Source: Pirellulales bacterium
Lineage (GTDB): Bacteria; Planctomycetota; Planctomycetia; Pirellulales; Thermoguttaceae
Direction of reading: 5' to 3'
DNA: 40,378 bases
Assembly (NCBI GenBank): GCA_020846145.1
Contig: JADLEL010000014.1
Location: forward strand, 1-40,378
Positions 16,799 to 24,356 of the stretch are shown here, one piece after another (within the stretch, counting starts at the first letter, position 1; every line of letters begins with the position of its first letter). The position numbers and the translations under genes were made by a program. The notes beneath the pieces were generated by a model, which was not told the DNA's origin, did not search any database, and saw only the letters and a list, made by a program, of their open reading frames with translations.

Positions 16799-17006
16799 GC
16801 CCGGCGTTCAAACGCAATATCGCAAGCCCAAGGCCGACCTCTACACGCTCCTGCTCGCCATTGCGCTGGCGGCGATCTTGGTGGCGATCATCTTTCTCTG
16901 CCTCTATAACGGCGTTTTCGAGTGGAAGATGACGGACAATATCCCCACCGGCACGATCGTGCGGGACTGGGGAGTCCCCGTTTCTTTCCTCGGATTCTTC
17001 GGCTGA
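16764..17006 (+). CDS. small single-span membrane protein overlapping the coiled-coil gene
   Basis: An 80-residue protein (ATG 16764, inside the upstream gene in a different frame). A short polar N-terminus is followed by a membrane helix (TLLLAIALAAILVAIIFLCL, about 28-47) and a short tail ending VPVSFLGFFG. It has no known domain. The 35-bp overlap implies coupled translation with the coiled-coil protein, and the two may act as a membrane pair. The exact start is uncertain, because GTG/TTG starts closer to the stop of the first gene could also be used. Confidence 0.65.
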   Translation: MATALPPSSTDKPGVQTQYRKPKADLYTLLLAIALAAILVAIIFLCLYNGVFEWKMTDNIPTGTIVRDWGVPVSFLGFFG

Positions 17007-17396
17007 ATTACCGGCCCATTCGCTGATCGCAACCGTTTGCGGGTGCGCAGCGAAATATCATCCTCCTGCTGAAAGTCAGTGCGATTGATGCCGTTGCCAT
17101 GGCTCTGCCCTGCGCACCATTACCATCGCCGGCGAAGCCTTCCCCGATTCTCTCCTCCACCTTGCCTACAATTATGAAAAATCGTAACCGTTCACAGGGG
17201 ACTGTCCCGATTTTCGCGGCGCAAAAGATGATGGCGCCGTAAAAATGCTCAATCGCCGCGAAAATGGGACTGTCCCCCTCGCGCCGCGGGAAGGGGACAG
17301 GTCCATGTTTTCGGCCTACCGTTTGTCCGCAAAATACGTCATTTCGCCGAAAAATAGACCCAGTCCCCGACCGGGGCGTGAACGCTTACAAATTGG
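17007..17396. other. 390-bp intergenic region
   Basis: The first 175 bp show nothing recognisable. The rest is copy A of the 207-bp inverted repeat pair (17183-17389). Confidence 0.6.
17183..17389 (+). repeat. 207-bp dispersed repeat, copy A
   Basis: It matches the reverse complement of 24045-24250 over essentially its full length. The repeat contains an internal hairpin built on GGGGACTGTCCC...GGGACTGTCCCC with flanking TTTTCGCGGCG/CGCCGCGAAAA. Short open frames inside (starting MLNRRENGTVPLAPREGDRS) are conserved between the copies because the DNA is, not because they are genes. Confidence 0.85.
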
Positions 17397-19364
17397 CTAT
17401 TTCTTCGGCGGCGTTTCGGAGAGGTAGCGGGAGAGGGCGGCTTGGACGGCGGGGGATTGGGAGACCAGCAAAGACCGCGAAGCGGAATCGTAGCGGATTT
17501 GCGCGCGGCCCGTCCAACTCACGGGAGCGACGGATTGCTTCACGCGGAGGATCAGCTCGCGCCCGGCCGGTTCCGCTCCCCCAAGCGGGCCGACGGGATA
17601 AATCTCCCATTCGATGCGGCGGTCGAGTTCCTTTTGGGTGGCGACTTGCAGAGTGTGGGCGTCGATCGCGCGATAGCCGAGCGCGAGCGGCCGCAGCAGC
17701 TCGTCGAGCGCGGTTTCGAGGGGCTTTTTCGCCACCGTGTAGGATACCTCCGTCTGTTCCGACGCGCCGCCGGCGGCCAAGGCGCGGCAATCGATGAGAA
17801 TATCCACCCCGGCGCGGGAGCCGAGTTCGTCGAGAATTCGCGCGAGCGGCGTCGGTTCGTGGAAATTGGCGGAGACTTGCTTTTCGAGCAACGGTTTCGC
17901 CCGCGCATAGGCGGAGGCGAGTTGCACGCGCTGGGCATCGGCCGCGCTTCGCGGGGGCAGCCCCCGGGCGAGCCGGAGTTTATCGCAAAAGGCCGCGATC
18001 TCCCGATGCACCGCGCCGGTCTGCCCGATCGTGAAGGAGTCGTTGACGATCTTGAGCGAACCCGATCCGCCGTGCAACTGCCAGGAGTCGGGCGCGACGA
18101 ACTTTTGCACGAGTTCGGCCAGGTCGGCGGGCGCGGCGCCGTTTTCGCACAGATCGGACACCGCGTAAAGTTCCGTGCGAAGCGCCGCGGTTTGTTCGGC
18201 CGAGGCGGTAACGAGGACCTGCCCTTTCTCGATTTCGACGCCCAATCCCCGGCGGGAAGCGATCTCGTCCAGCAGGGTTTCGACGGTGGCGTCCTTCACG
18301 CGCACCGAAATAATATCGCGCGGCGAAACGCCGTAGAGCCGCATGGCGTCGGCATCGAGCGTAATGGGCAGGGTGCTTATCGAGGAGACGATCGACAACG
18401 CCTGGGCGAATGGCACGTCCTGCAAGTCGAGGTTCGGAACGATTTCCTCGAGCCGCGATTTCGCGTCGATCTCCGGCGGCGGAACCTGCTTGACGAGCTT
18501 CGCCGCCGTGACGGGCAAGGGAGCCGGCTTCTCGACCGGCAAGGGCTTGATTTCGACCTCGGGCGGCAGATCGGGAATCGAAGGCAGCACCGGATCGGCA
18601 TCGCCGGAGCCGGTAATCAAGCGCGGATCGGGTTCGGCGGCAGGCTCGATTTCGATTGGATCGGCTTCGACCATTTCCGGCACAGGCGGATTCGCTTCGA
18701 TCGGTTTTATTTCAACGGGTGCCGGCGCGGCCGTAAATTTCGCCGGTTGGGATTCCGCGGTTTTCGCTGCCGCCGGCTGCGTTTCGGCGATCTTGACCTC
18801 GGTGGATTTGATTTCGGGAGCTTTTAATTCCGCCGAAGCGGTCGCGGGGATGACGGATGCGGGGAAAGGTTGGACGTTTTTATCGGCCGGTTTTACAACC
18901 GGATCGCGCTTCGCCGCCGGAGCGGTTGTTGCGACATTTTTCGACGAATCGACCTCCGCACGGGCGATCTCGACGGATGACGGCGACGATGCCGTCCACG
19001 CCCAAATCAACACACCGACGAGACATGCCGAGGCCGCCGCTCCCGCCCAAACGATTTTCGACTCTATCGCGTATGCGAGCAGCTTTTGCCAGCCGGGGAG
19101 GGTTGGTGCGAGTTCGAGGTCCAGCGTCAAATAAGTTTGCGAGACTTTGTTCAAGGGCGGCGGAACGGAACCGGGGATTGAGGACGCTTGACCGCCGGAC
19201 GCAAGTTGGATTGCATGGGAGGAAACCCACCCTTCGGGAGGGGCGACAAGTACCATGCCACCACATTTCGGGCAGCCCTGGATCGTGCCGATAGCTTCCT
19301 CCTTGAGCACGGCGATACGTGCGTGGCAAGTCGTGCAGGCGGTAGAAAATAACGGTTTTCCCAC
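17397..19364 (-). CDS. zinc-ribbon, membrane-anchored STN-domain protein
   Basis: A 655-residue product from GTG 19364; an upstream in-frame ATG at 19442 would add 26 unlikely residues. Order of parts: a zinc ribbon at the N-terminus (CTTCHARI ... GCPKCGG), one membrane helix near 105-125 (IVWAGAAASACLVGVLIWAW), a long Ala/Pro/Glu/Lys-rich linker to about 300, then two STN-like segments. The first (DLQDVPFAQALSIVSS) continues to VKDATVETLLDEIASRRGL; the second (ARILDELGSRAGVDILID) continues to VAKKPLETALDELLRPL. STN domains occur in secretins and TonB receptors, but the secretin barrel is absent. CTTCH is read as part of the zinc ribbon, not a haem site. Function unknown; probably an envelope assembly or signalling protein. 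Confidence 0.78.
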   Translation of the reverse strand: MGKPLFSTACTTCHARIAVLKEEAIGTIQGCPKCGGMVLVAPPEGWVSSHAIQLASGGQASSIPGSVPPPLNKVSQTYLTLDLELAPTLPGWQKLLAYAIESKIVWAGAAASACLVGVLIWAWTASSPSSVEIARAEVDSSKNVATTAPAAKRDPVVKPADKNVQPFPASVIPATASAELKAPEIKSTEVKIAETQPAAAKTAESQPAKFTAAPAPVEIKPIEANPPVPEMVEADPIEIEPAAEPDPRLITGSGDADPVLPSIPDLPPEVEIKPLPVEKPAPLPVTAAKLVKQVPPPEIDAKSRLEEIVPNLDLQDVPFAQALSIVSSISTLPITLDADAMRLYGVSPRDIISVRVKDATVETLLDEIASRRGLGVEIEKGQVLVTASAEQTAALRTELYAVSDLCENGAAPADLAELVQKFVAPDSWQLHGGSGSLKIVNDSFTIGQTGAVHREIAAFCDKLRLARGLPPRSAADAQRVQLASAYARAKPLLEKQVSANFHEPTPLARILDELGSRAGVDILIDCRALAAGGASEQTEVSYTVAKKPLETALDELLRPLALGYRAIDAHTLQVATQKELDRRIEWEIYPVGPLGGAEPAGRELILRVKQSVAPVSWTGRAQIRYDSASRSLLVSQSPAVQAALSRYLSETPPKK

Positions 19365-19549
19365 GGATTCATTCCCGACGTTAAACGGCCGCCCACTCCC
19401 CAGTGGGGATTTGCCCGGACAACCAGCCTGAGCATACCTCATCTATTTTACGATACCGTCGCCGAAATGTCAGCAAGAATCCTGGCAAACCACTTCCTGA
19501 AGTCGAAAAAATGAACAAAATGGAGGTTTTGGCTGTCATTTTTATGATC

Positions 19550-19660
19550 GTAGGACAGGTTTCCAACCTGTCTGCCAACAGTAGGACAGGTTTCCAACCT
19601 GTCTGGGCGACAGATTAGAAATCTGTCCTACGGAATGACCGATTGGAAATCTGTCCTACG
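19550..19660. repeat. tandem and inverted ACAGGTT/AACCTGT palindromes
   Basis: Two direct copies of a 22-bp palindrome (TAGGACAGGTT paired with AACCTGTC) are followed by two inverted variants ending in AATCTGTCCTAC. A further copy lies at 36858-36906. The block sits 8 bp before hisD. It is a dispersed repeat that could form strong hairpins in the hisD leader. Confidence 0.7.
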
Positions 19661-19668
19661 AATGAACT

Positions 19669-21072
19669 ATGAATCCTTCCCCCTTGAAAATACGCCGCAT
19701 CGATAGCCGCCGGGACGATATTCGCCGCGCGATGGCCGAACTGCGGGAGAAACTCAGCCCGCGGGGGAATGTGGTGAGCGAGGCGGGGCGACGGAAAACG
19801 ATCGAGGTTTTCGGCGAGCCGCTCACGCCGGCCGAAGTGGTCGAGCGGATTTGCCGCGACGTGCAAACGAAGGGCATGGCGGCCGTGCTCGATTATTCCG
19901 CCCGCATCGATAACGCACCGCTCACGGCCGAGACGATCCGCGTGCCGCGGGAAGAACTCGATGCGGCGCATGCCGGGGCCGATCCGGAGTTTTTGGAGAC
20001 GATCCGCCGCGTGCGGGAGAATATTTCGACTTTTCAAGCGGCCATACTGCACAAGGATGTTCGCGTCGAGCGGCCCGGCGGATACTTGCGGCAAAGGTAT
20101 CGCCCGCTGGAGCGCGCGGGCCTCTGCGTGCCGGGTGGAGCGGCGGCGTATCCCTCGACGGTGCTGATGACGGCCGTGCCCGCCCAGGTGGCCGGCGTGA
20201 AGCAGTTGGCCGTGGTCGCCCCGCCCACCAGGTTCGGCGCGTACAACCCCGACATGCTGGCGACCTGCCGCGAGTTGGGCATCGAAGAGGTTTATCGCCT
20301 GGGGGGCGCGCAGGCCGTCGCCGCGCTGGCCTACGGCGTGGAGGGCATTCCGCGGGTCGATAAGATCGTCGGGCCGGGCAACCTCTTCGTGGCCTTGGCC
20401 AAACGTTTCGTCTATGGCGAGGTCGATATCGACTCCATCGCCGGACCGAGCGAAGTGGTGGTGATCGTCGATGAATCGACCAATCCCGAATATACCGCTT
20501 ACGATCTCTTGGCGCAGGCCGAACATTCGCCGGGCGCGAGCATTTTGATCGGCTGGAACAAAGAAGTTTTAGACGCGGCGGTGGTCGCATTGGAAATGGC
20601 CATCGCGCAGGTGGAGCGCGGCGAGTTGGCCCGGCGAAGTCTCGAAGAATTCGGCGCGGTGATTCTCGCCCGCGATGCCGACGAAGCCTGCCACCTGACC
20701 GACGAGATCGCGCCCGAGCATTTGCACATCGCCACCGAAAACGCCGCGGAGTTGGCCGATAAAATCCGCTATGCCGGCGCGATGTTCCTGGGCAATTACA
20801 CGCCGGTTGCCCTGGGCGATTACGCCGCCGGACCGTCGCACGTTTTGCCCACCAGCGGCACCGCGCGCTTCGCCAGCGGACTCACGGCGAACGACTTTTT
20901 ACGATGCAATAGTATTTTGCATTTCGACCGCGAAGGATTGCTCAATCTCGCCCCCGACGTGCAAATGCTCGCCACGAAAGAAGGGCTGACGGCGCATCGC
21001 GGGAGCGTGGAAGTGAGGGGCGGAGATATGAGGGGCGAGGGGCGAGGGGCGAGGGGCGTGGGAGGATACTGA
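19669..21072 (+). CDS. hisD: histidinol dehydrogenase with repeat-encoded C-terminal tail
   Basis: Catalyses the last two oxidations of histidine synthesis, histidinol to histidine, with NAD+ and zinc. The 467-residue product has the family landmarks: RYRPLERAGLCVPGGAAAYPSTVLM (in two parts near 142-166), RLGGAQAVAALAYG, KIVGPGN, DSIAGPSE, the zinc-site region LLAQAEHSPGA, catalytic APEHLHI, and GLTAHRGSVEVR near the end. After this last motif the reading frame continues for about 18 residues (GGDMRGEGRGARGVGGY), encoded by the purine-rich heptamer array, before the stop. The normal enzyme ends close to the SVEVR position, so the tail is probably non-native. It is first in the hisD-hisC-hisB cluster. 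Confidence 0.95.
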   Translation: MNPSPLKIRRIDSRRDDIRRAMAELREKLSPRGNVVSEAGRRKTIEVFGEPLTPAEVVERICRDVQTKGMAAVLDYSARIDNAPLTAETIRVPREELDAAHAGADPEFLETIRRVRENISTFQAAILHKDVRVERPGGYLRQRYRPLERAGLCVPGGAAAYPSTVLMTAVPAQVAGVKQLAVVAPPTRFGAYNPDMLATCRELGIEEVYRLGGAQAVAALAYGVEGIPRVDKIVGPGNLFVALAKRFVYGEVDIDSIAGPSEVVVIVDESTNPEYTAYDLLAQAEHSPGASILIGWNKEVLDAAVVALEMAIAQVERGELARRSLEEFGAVILARDADEACHLTDEIAPEHLHIATENAAELADKIRYAGAMFLGNYTPVALGDYAAGPSHVLPTSGTARFASGLTANDFLRCNSILHFDREGLLNLAPDVQMLATKEGLTAHRGSVEVRGGDMRGEGRGARGVGGY

Positions 21073-21153
21073 ACGTCATGCAATTACTATTCCCTGTAAC
21101 CTGTCCCCTGTAACCTGCCCGTATTCCCTCGCCCCTCGCCCCACGCCCCTCCC
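21015..21153. repeat. heptamer arrays spanning the hisD end and the hisD-hisC gap
   Basis: The left array has 7-bp units GAGGGGC (21015-21021, 21030-21057) ending GTGGGAGG. After a short spacer come CCTGTAA/CCTGTCC/CCTGCCC units (21093-21120), then CTCGCCC/CACGCCC units to 21153. The last group is largely complementary to the left array. The array touches the hisC ATG at 21154. The left array is translated as the HisD tail. Confidence 0.85.
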
Positions 21154-22227
21154 ATGTCCTTCTTCCGTCCTGAAATCGAAGCGATTGGCGGTTACACACC
21201 CGGCGAACAGCCGCAAGACGGTTCGTTTATCAAGCTGAACACGAACGAGAATCCGTATTTGCCGTCGCCGGCCGTGGCGGAAGCGATTCAGTGGACGATT
21301 GTACGGCTGCCGAAATATCCTCATACGTTTGGCGATCCGTTTCGGCAAATGGCGGCGGAGCACTGGGGCGTCGAACCGGAGTGGATTCTCTGCGGCAACG
21401 GCAGCGACGATATTTTGACGATCGTTACGCGAACGCTGGTCGGCGCAGGCGAATTGTTGCGGCTGCCGTATCCGAGCTATATCCTCTATCGCACACTGGC
21501 ACAATTACAAGGCGCGAATTTCGAGGAAGTGCATTTTAATGCCGACTGGACGCTGCCTGAGGCTTTTTTCTCCCCTCTACCTTTGGGAGAGGGGCCGGGG
21601 GTGAGGGCCTCCAGGTTGAAGCTAGTCTTCCTCGCTAATCCCAATAGTCCCTCCGGCACGGTCGTCCCGCCGGAAAAAATATTGGAAATCGCCAAGCGGC
21701 TGCCGTGCCCGCTTTTGGTGGATGAAGCCTACGCCGATTTCGCCGAGACGAATTGCATGTCGCTAGTAAAGCAATGTGAGAAGATCATGGTTTCGCGGAG
21801 TTTCAGCAAGTCGTACGCCCTGGCGGGCCTGCGGTTCGGCTACCTCGTGGCCCAGCCGCAGTTGATCGAGCAGTTCACGAAGATGAAGGATTCGTATAAT
21901 TGCGACGCGCTCTCGGTCGCCGCGGCGACGGCCGCCTTGGGCGACCGGGAGTGGCTGGCCGCGAACCGGGCAAAGATTCTCGCCACGCGGGGCCGGTTGG
22001 TGGCGGAAATGCGGAAGCTAGGGTTTGTAACGGTCGATTCGCAAGCGAATTTCGTCTGGAACGTCCGCACAGACCGTCCCATCCGACCCTTTTACGAGGA
22101 ACTCAAACGCCGCCGCATCCTCGTCCGATACATGGACTATCCCGGCTGGGGCGACGGACTGAGGATCAGCGTCGGCACCGACGAGGAAATCGATCACTGT
22201 TTGGAAGAATTGAGGAAAATAGTTTAA
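21154..22227 (+). CDS. hisC: histidinol-phosphate aminotransferase with an in-frame repeat insertion
   Basis: PLP-dependent transamination of imidazole acetol-phosphate in histidine synthesis. The 357-residue product has LNTNENPYLPSP near 27-38, GNGSDDIL, NPNSPSGT near 168-175, DEAYADF, and the PLP lysine Lys219 in SRSFSKSYALAGLRFGY. Between TLPEAF and KLVFLANPN it contains SPLPLGEGPGVRAS, encoded by a palindromic repeat at 21569-21612. Other HisC proteins show no such stretch here, so this looks like a tolerated repeat insertion in a surface segment before the large-domain strand. The start ATG directly follows heptamers and has no ribosome site. Confidence 0.94.
   Translation: MSFFRPEIEAIGGYTPGEQPQDGSFIKLNTNENPYLPSPAVAEAIQWTIVRLPKYPHTFGDPFRQMAAEHWGVEPEWILCGNGSDDILTIVTRTLVGAGELLRLPYPSYILYRTLAQLQGANFEEVHFNADWTLPEAFFSPLPLGEGPGVRASRLKLVFLANPNSPSGTVVPPEKILEIAKRLPCPLLVDEAYADFAETNCMSLVKQCEKIMVSRSFSKSYALAGLRFGYLVAQPQLIEQFTKMKDSYNCDALSVAAATAALGDREWLAANRAKILATRGRLVAEMRKLGFVTVDSQANFVWNVRTDRPIRPFYEELKRRRILVRYMDYPGWGDGLRISVGTDEEIDHCLEELRKIV
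21569..21612 (+). repeat. palindromic repeat inserted in hisC
   Basis: CCCCTCT (21572-21578) pairs with AGAGGGG (21588-21594), followed by a CCGGGGGTGAGGG tail. Repeats of this CCCTCTCCC/GGGAGAGGG type are common between genes in many bacteria; here it is in-frame and translated. Confidence 0.7.
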
Positions 22228-22229
22228 GA

Positions 22230-22316
22230 GTGGGCAGTGGGCAGTGGACAGTAAAGTAACCACTGCCCACTGTCCACTGTCCACTGTCCACTGTCCACTG
22301 CCCACTGCCCACTGCC
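22230..22316. repeat. inverted heptamer arrays between hisC and hisB
   Basis: The left array is GTGGGCA, GTGGGCA, GTGGACA (22230-22250). The right array is eight exact 7-bp units of CACTGCC or CACTGTC (22261-22316), complementary to the left array and ending directly at the hisB ATG. This is the cleanest array in the window. Confidence 0.9.
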
Positions 22317-22904
22317 ATGCCCCGCTCCGCTCGCATCGAACGCAAAACCGCCGAGACCGACATCCAACTCGAATTGGTGGTGGACGGTTCGGGCAAGTCG
22401 GAAATCTCGACCGGCGTGGGTTTCTTCGACCACATGCTTGCGCTCATGGCGAAACATGCGCTGATCGACTTGGAATTGAAGGCGGTGGGCGATCTGCACG
22501 TCGATCAGCATCACACCGTCGAAGACGCGGGCATCTGCCTGGGCCAGGCGGTGCGCGAGGCATTGGGCGACAAGGCTGGCATCCGCCGTTACGGGCACTT
22601 CGCACTGCCGATGGAGGAATCGCTCGTTACCGCGGCCATCGACCTCGGCGGCCGGGCGTACTTCGTCTTCCAGGTCGATTTCCCTACCGCGAAAATCGGC
22701 GACTTCGACAGCGAATTGGTCTTCGATTTCTGGCAGGCTTTTTCGGCCAACGCCCTGTGCAATTTGCACGTCGTGCTGCATTACGGGCGGAACGGCCATC
22801 ACATTGCCGAAGGCATCTTCAAAGCCGTCGCCCGCGCGCTCCGCGGCGCGATGGAAATCGACCCGCGGCAAACCGGCGTGCCGAGCACGAAGGGCGTGCT
22901 GTAA
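22317..22904 (+). CDS. hisB: imidazoleglycerol-phosphate dehydratase
   Basis: Manganese-dependent dehydration of imidazoleglycerol phosphate in histidine synthesis. At 195 residues it is the monofunctional form. The conserved metal-binding motifs are present: [13 protein letters not shown] near 38-50, [10 protein letters not shown] near 63-72, and [16 protein letters not shown] near 157-172. The ATG at 22317 abuts the heptamer array. It is third in the hisDCB cluster; the other his genes lie outside the window. Confidence 0.95.
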   Translation: MPRSARIERKTAETDIQLELVVDGSGKSEISTGVGFFDHMLALMAKHALIDLELKAVGDLHVDQHHTVEDAGICLGQAVREALGDKAGIRRYGHFALPMEESLVTAAIDLGGRAYFVFQVDFPTAKIGDFDSELVFDFWQAFSANALCNLHVVLHYGRNGHHIAEGIFKAVARALRGAMEIDPRQTGVPSTKGVL

Positions 22905-22949
22905 ACAGCCTCTCGGAAATAATCGTCCGCGCGGATCGATGATAAACGT

Positions 22950-23696
22950 TCACGGTTTCGCCGCTTCGTCCGACCGTTTTTGTTCGAGCAGCCACTCGTA
23001 GAGTTTCGGATCGTCGTAGGCTTCGGTCCAGGAGTCGTGGCCGGCGTCGGGATAGACGGTGAATTTCACGTTGCCGCCGTTTTTCTTCAAGGCTTCGACC
23101 ATCTTCTCCGATTGCTCGATCCGCACGACCGGGTCTTTGCCGCCGTGGAAAACCCAAACGGGCAACTGGCCGAAGCGCCTGGTTTTTTCGGGATCGCCGC
23201 CGCCGCAGATGGGCACGATCGCGGCGAATCGCCTGGGCTGCTCGGCGGCCCAAGCCCAGGCGCCGAATCCGCCCATGCTCAGCCCGGTCAGATAGATGCG
23301 ATTCCGATCGATCTTGTATTTTTCGACGAGATCGTCCAAGAGTTCCCGCAATTCGCGCGGGTCCCACCATTTGTCCTTGGGACATTGGGGGGAGACGACG
23401 AGGAAGGGGAATTTTCTGCCGGCGGCGATGAGTTTCGGCGGCCCATGCACTTTGACCCGATCGAGATGGTCGCCCCGTTCGCCCGCCCCGTGCAGGAAGA
23501 TCATAAGCGGCCACGAATCCTGCTTGGCGTAGTCGTCGGGGAGGTAGATCAGGTATTTGATTTGGACCTTGACGACCTTCTCGAAGACGGCCTCCTGCTG
23601 CTTGCCGGCTTCCGCGGCCTTCAGCGAAGCGATGGAGGAGAAACTGCATAAGACGATAACGATTGCTGATCGCGCGCCTAAGAGCAATTTTTTCAC
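22950..23696 (-). CDS. exported alpha/beta-hydrolase esterase
   Basis: A 248-residue protein with a signal peptide (KLLLGARSAIVIVLCSFSSI...AA, cleavage near 28). It belongs to the phospholipase/carboxylesterase or feruloyl-esterase-like hydrolases: the oxyanion region is FLHGAGERGD, nucleophile Ser lies in GLSMGG (near 143), Asp in GGKDPVV, and His in DAGHDSW. It probably cleaves ester bonds of polysaccharide side groups or other extracytoplasmic esters; the exact substrate is not readable. It runs convergently with hisB, 45 bp apart. It is followed on its 5' side by a long non-coding region. Confidence 0.85.
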   Translation of the reverse strand: MKKLLLGARSAIVIVLCSFSSIASLKAAEAGKQQEAVFEKVVKVQIKYLIYLPDDYAKQDSWPLMIFLHGAGERGDHLDRVKVHGPPKLIAAGRKFPFLVVSPQCPKDKWWDPRELRELLDDLVEKYKIDRNRIYLTGLSMGGFGAWAWAAEQPRRFAAIVPICGGGDPEKTRRFGQLPVWVFHGGKDPVVRIEQSEKMVEALKKNGGNVKFTVYPDAGHDSWTEAYDDPKLYEWLLEQKRSDEAAKP

Positions 23697-24356
23697 GGCA
23701 ATACTCCTTCAATTCGCGGGTAACAACGGTACGAATTTCTGCGGGAAGGCGGAAGAGCGATTCGATGCGATAGCTTCGGGGGAGTTAAGGTAAAATCGGC
23801 GGAGGCATCTTGGCGAACTGTCGGCCAGCCGGTAATCCGCGGCCCGGCGCAATCCATTATGTTGTATTGCGGCCAAGCCTTCAAGTGGCCGGAAGCCATT
23901 TCCAAGCGGCGACAATTCCAGTACGATGATTTTGACCGGACCGATCGCGGATTCAAGAAAGATCGGCACGGATGACTTGACCTCTCCCGGCGGTGTTGGT
24001 CATGCGGCGCTGCCTGCGGGGATTTTACCTACGATCGGCTTCGGGTAAGCGTTCGCGTCCCGGTCGGGGACTGGTCCATTTTTCGGCGGGAAAACGTATT
24101 TTGCGGACAAACGATAGGCCGAAAACATGGACCTGTCCCCTTCCCGCGGCGCGAGGGGGACAGTCCCATTTTCGCGGCGATTAAGCACTTTTAGAGCACC
24201 ATCATCTTTTCCGCCGCGAAAATCGGGACAGTCCCCTGTGAACGGTTACGGCTCTGGCGGCAAACAAGCCTGGGAAGCAGGCGAACGCGAGCGGATAAGC
24301 TTACGCGACAAGTCGGGCCGAATCGACGCCTCTTAGCAGGAAAGGACTTCCCCACC
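23697..24356. other. 660-bp intergenic region
   Basis: It holds copy B of the 207-bp repeat (24045-24250). A 38-codon plus-strand frame at 23859-23975 (MLYCGQAFKWPEAISKRRQF and onward to FKKDRHG) reads like a protein fragment and is open upstream, but no family was recognised. No other gene was seen. Confidence 0.5.
24045..24250 (-). repeat. 207-bp dispersed repeat, copy B (inverted)
   Basis: Reverse complement of copy A at 17183-17389 with few differences. The pair brackets 6.65 kb containing the STN protein, hisDCB and the esterase. Recombination between the copies would invert this segment. Confidence 0.85.

Noticed and set aside
17245..17427. Short gene starting MLNRRENGTVPLAPREGDRS, also present at 24000-24188
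   Set aside because: The similarity is due to the 207-bp DNA repeat; the two frames end differently and there is no ribosome site.
17397..19364. CTTCH at the N-terminus of the STN protein as a haem site
   Set aside because: It lies before the membrane helix on the cytosolic side and pairs with CPKC as a zinc ribbon.
22230..22316. CRISPR-like tandem repeats
   Set aside because: The units are only 7 bp with no spacers and no cas genes; they are heptamer arrays.
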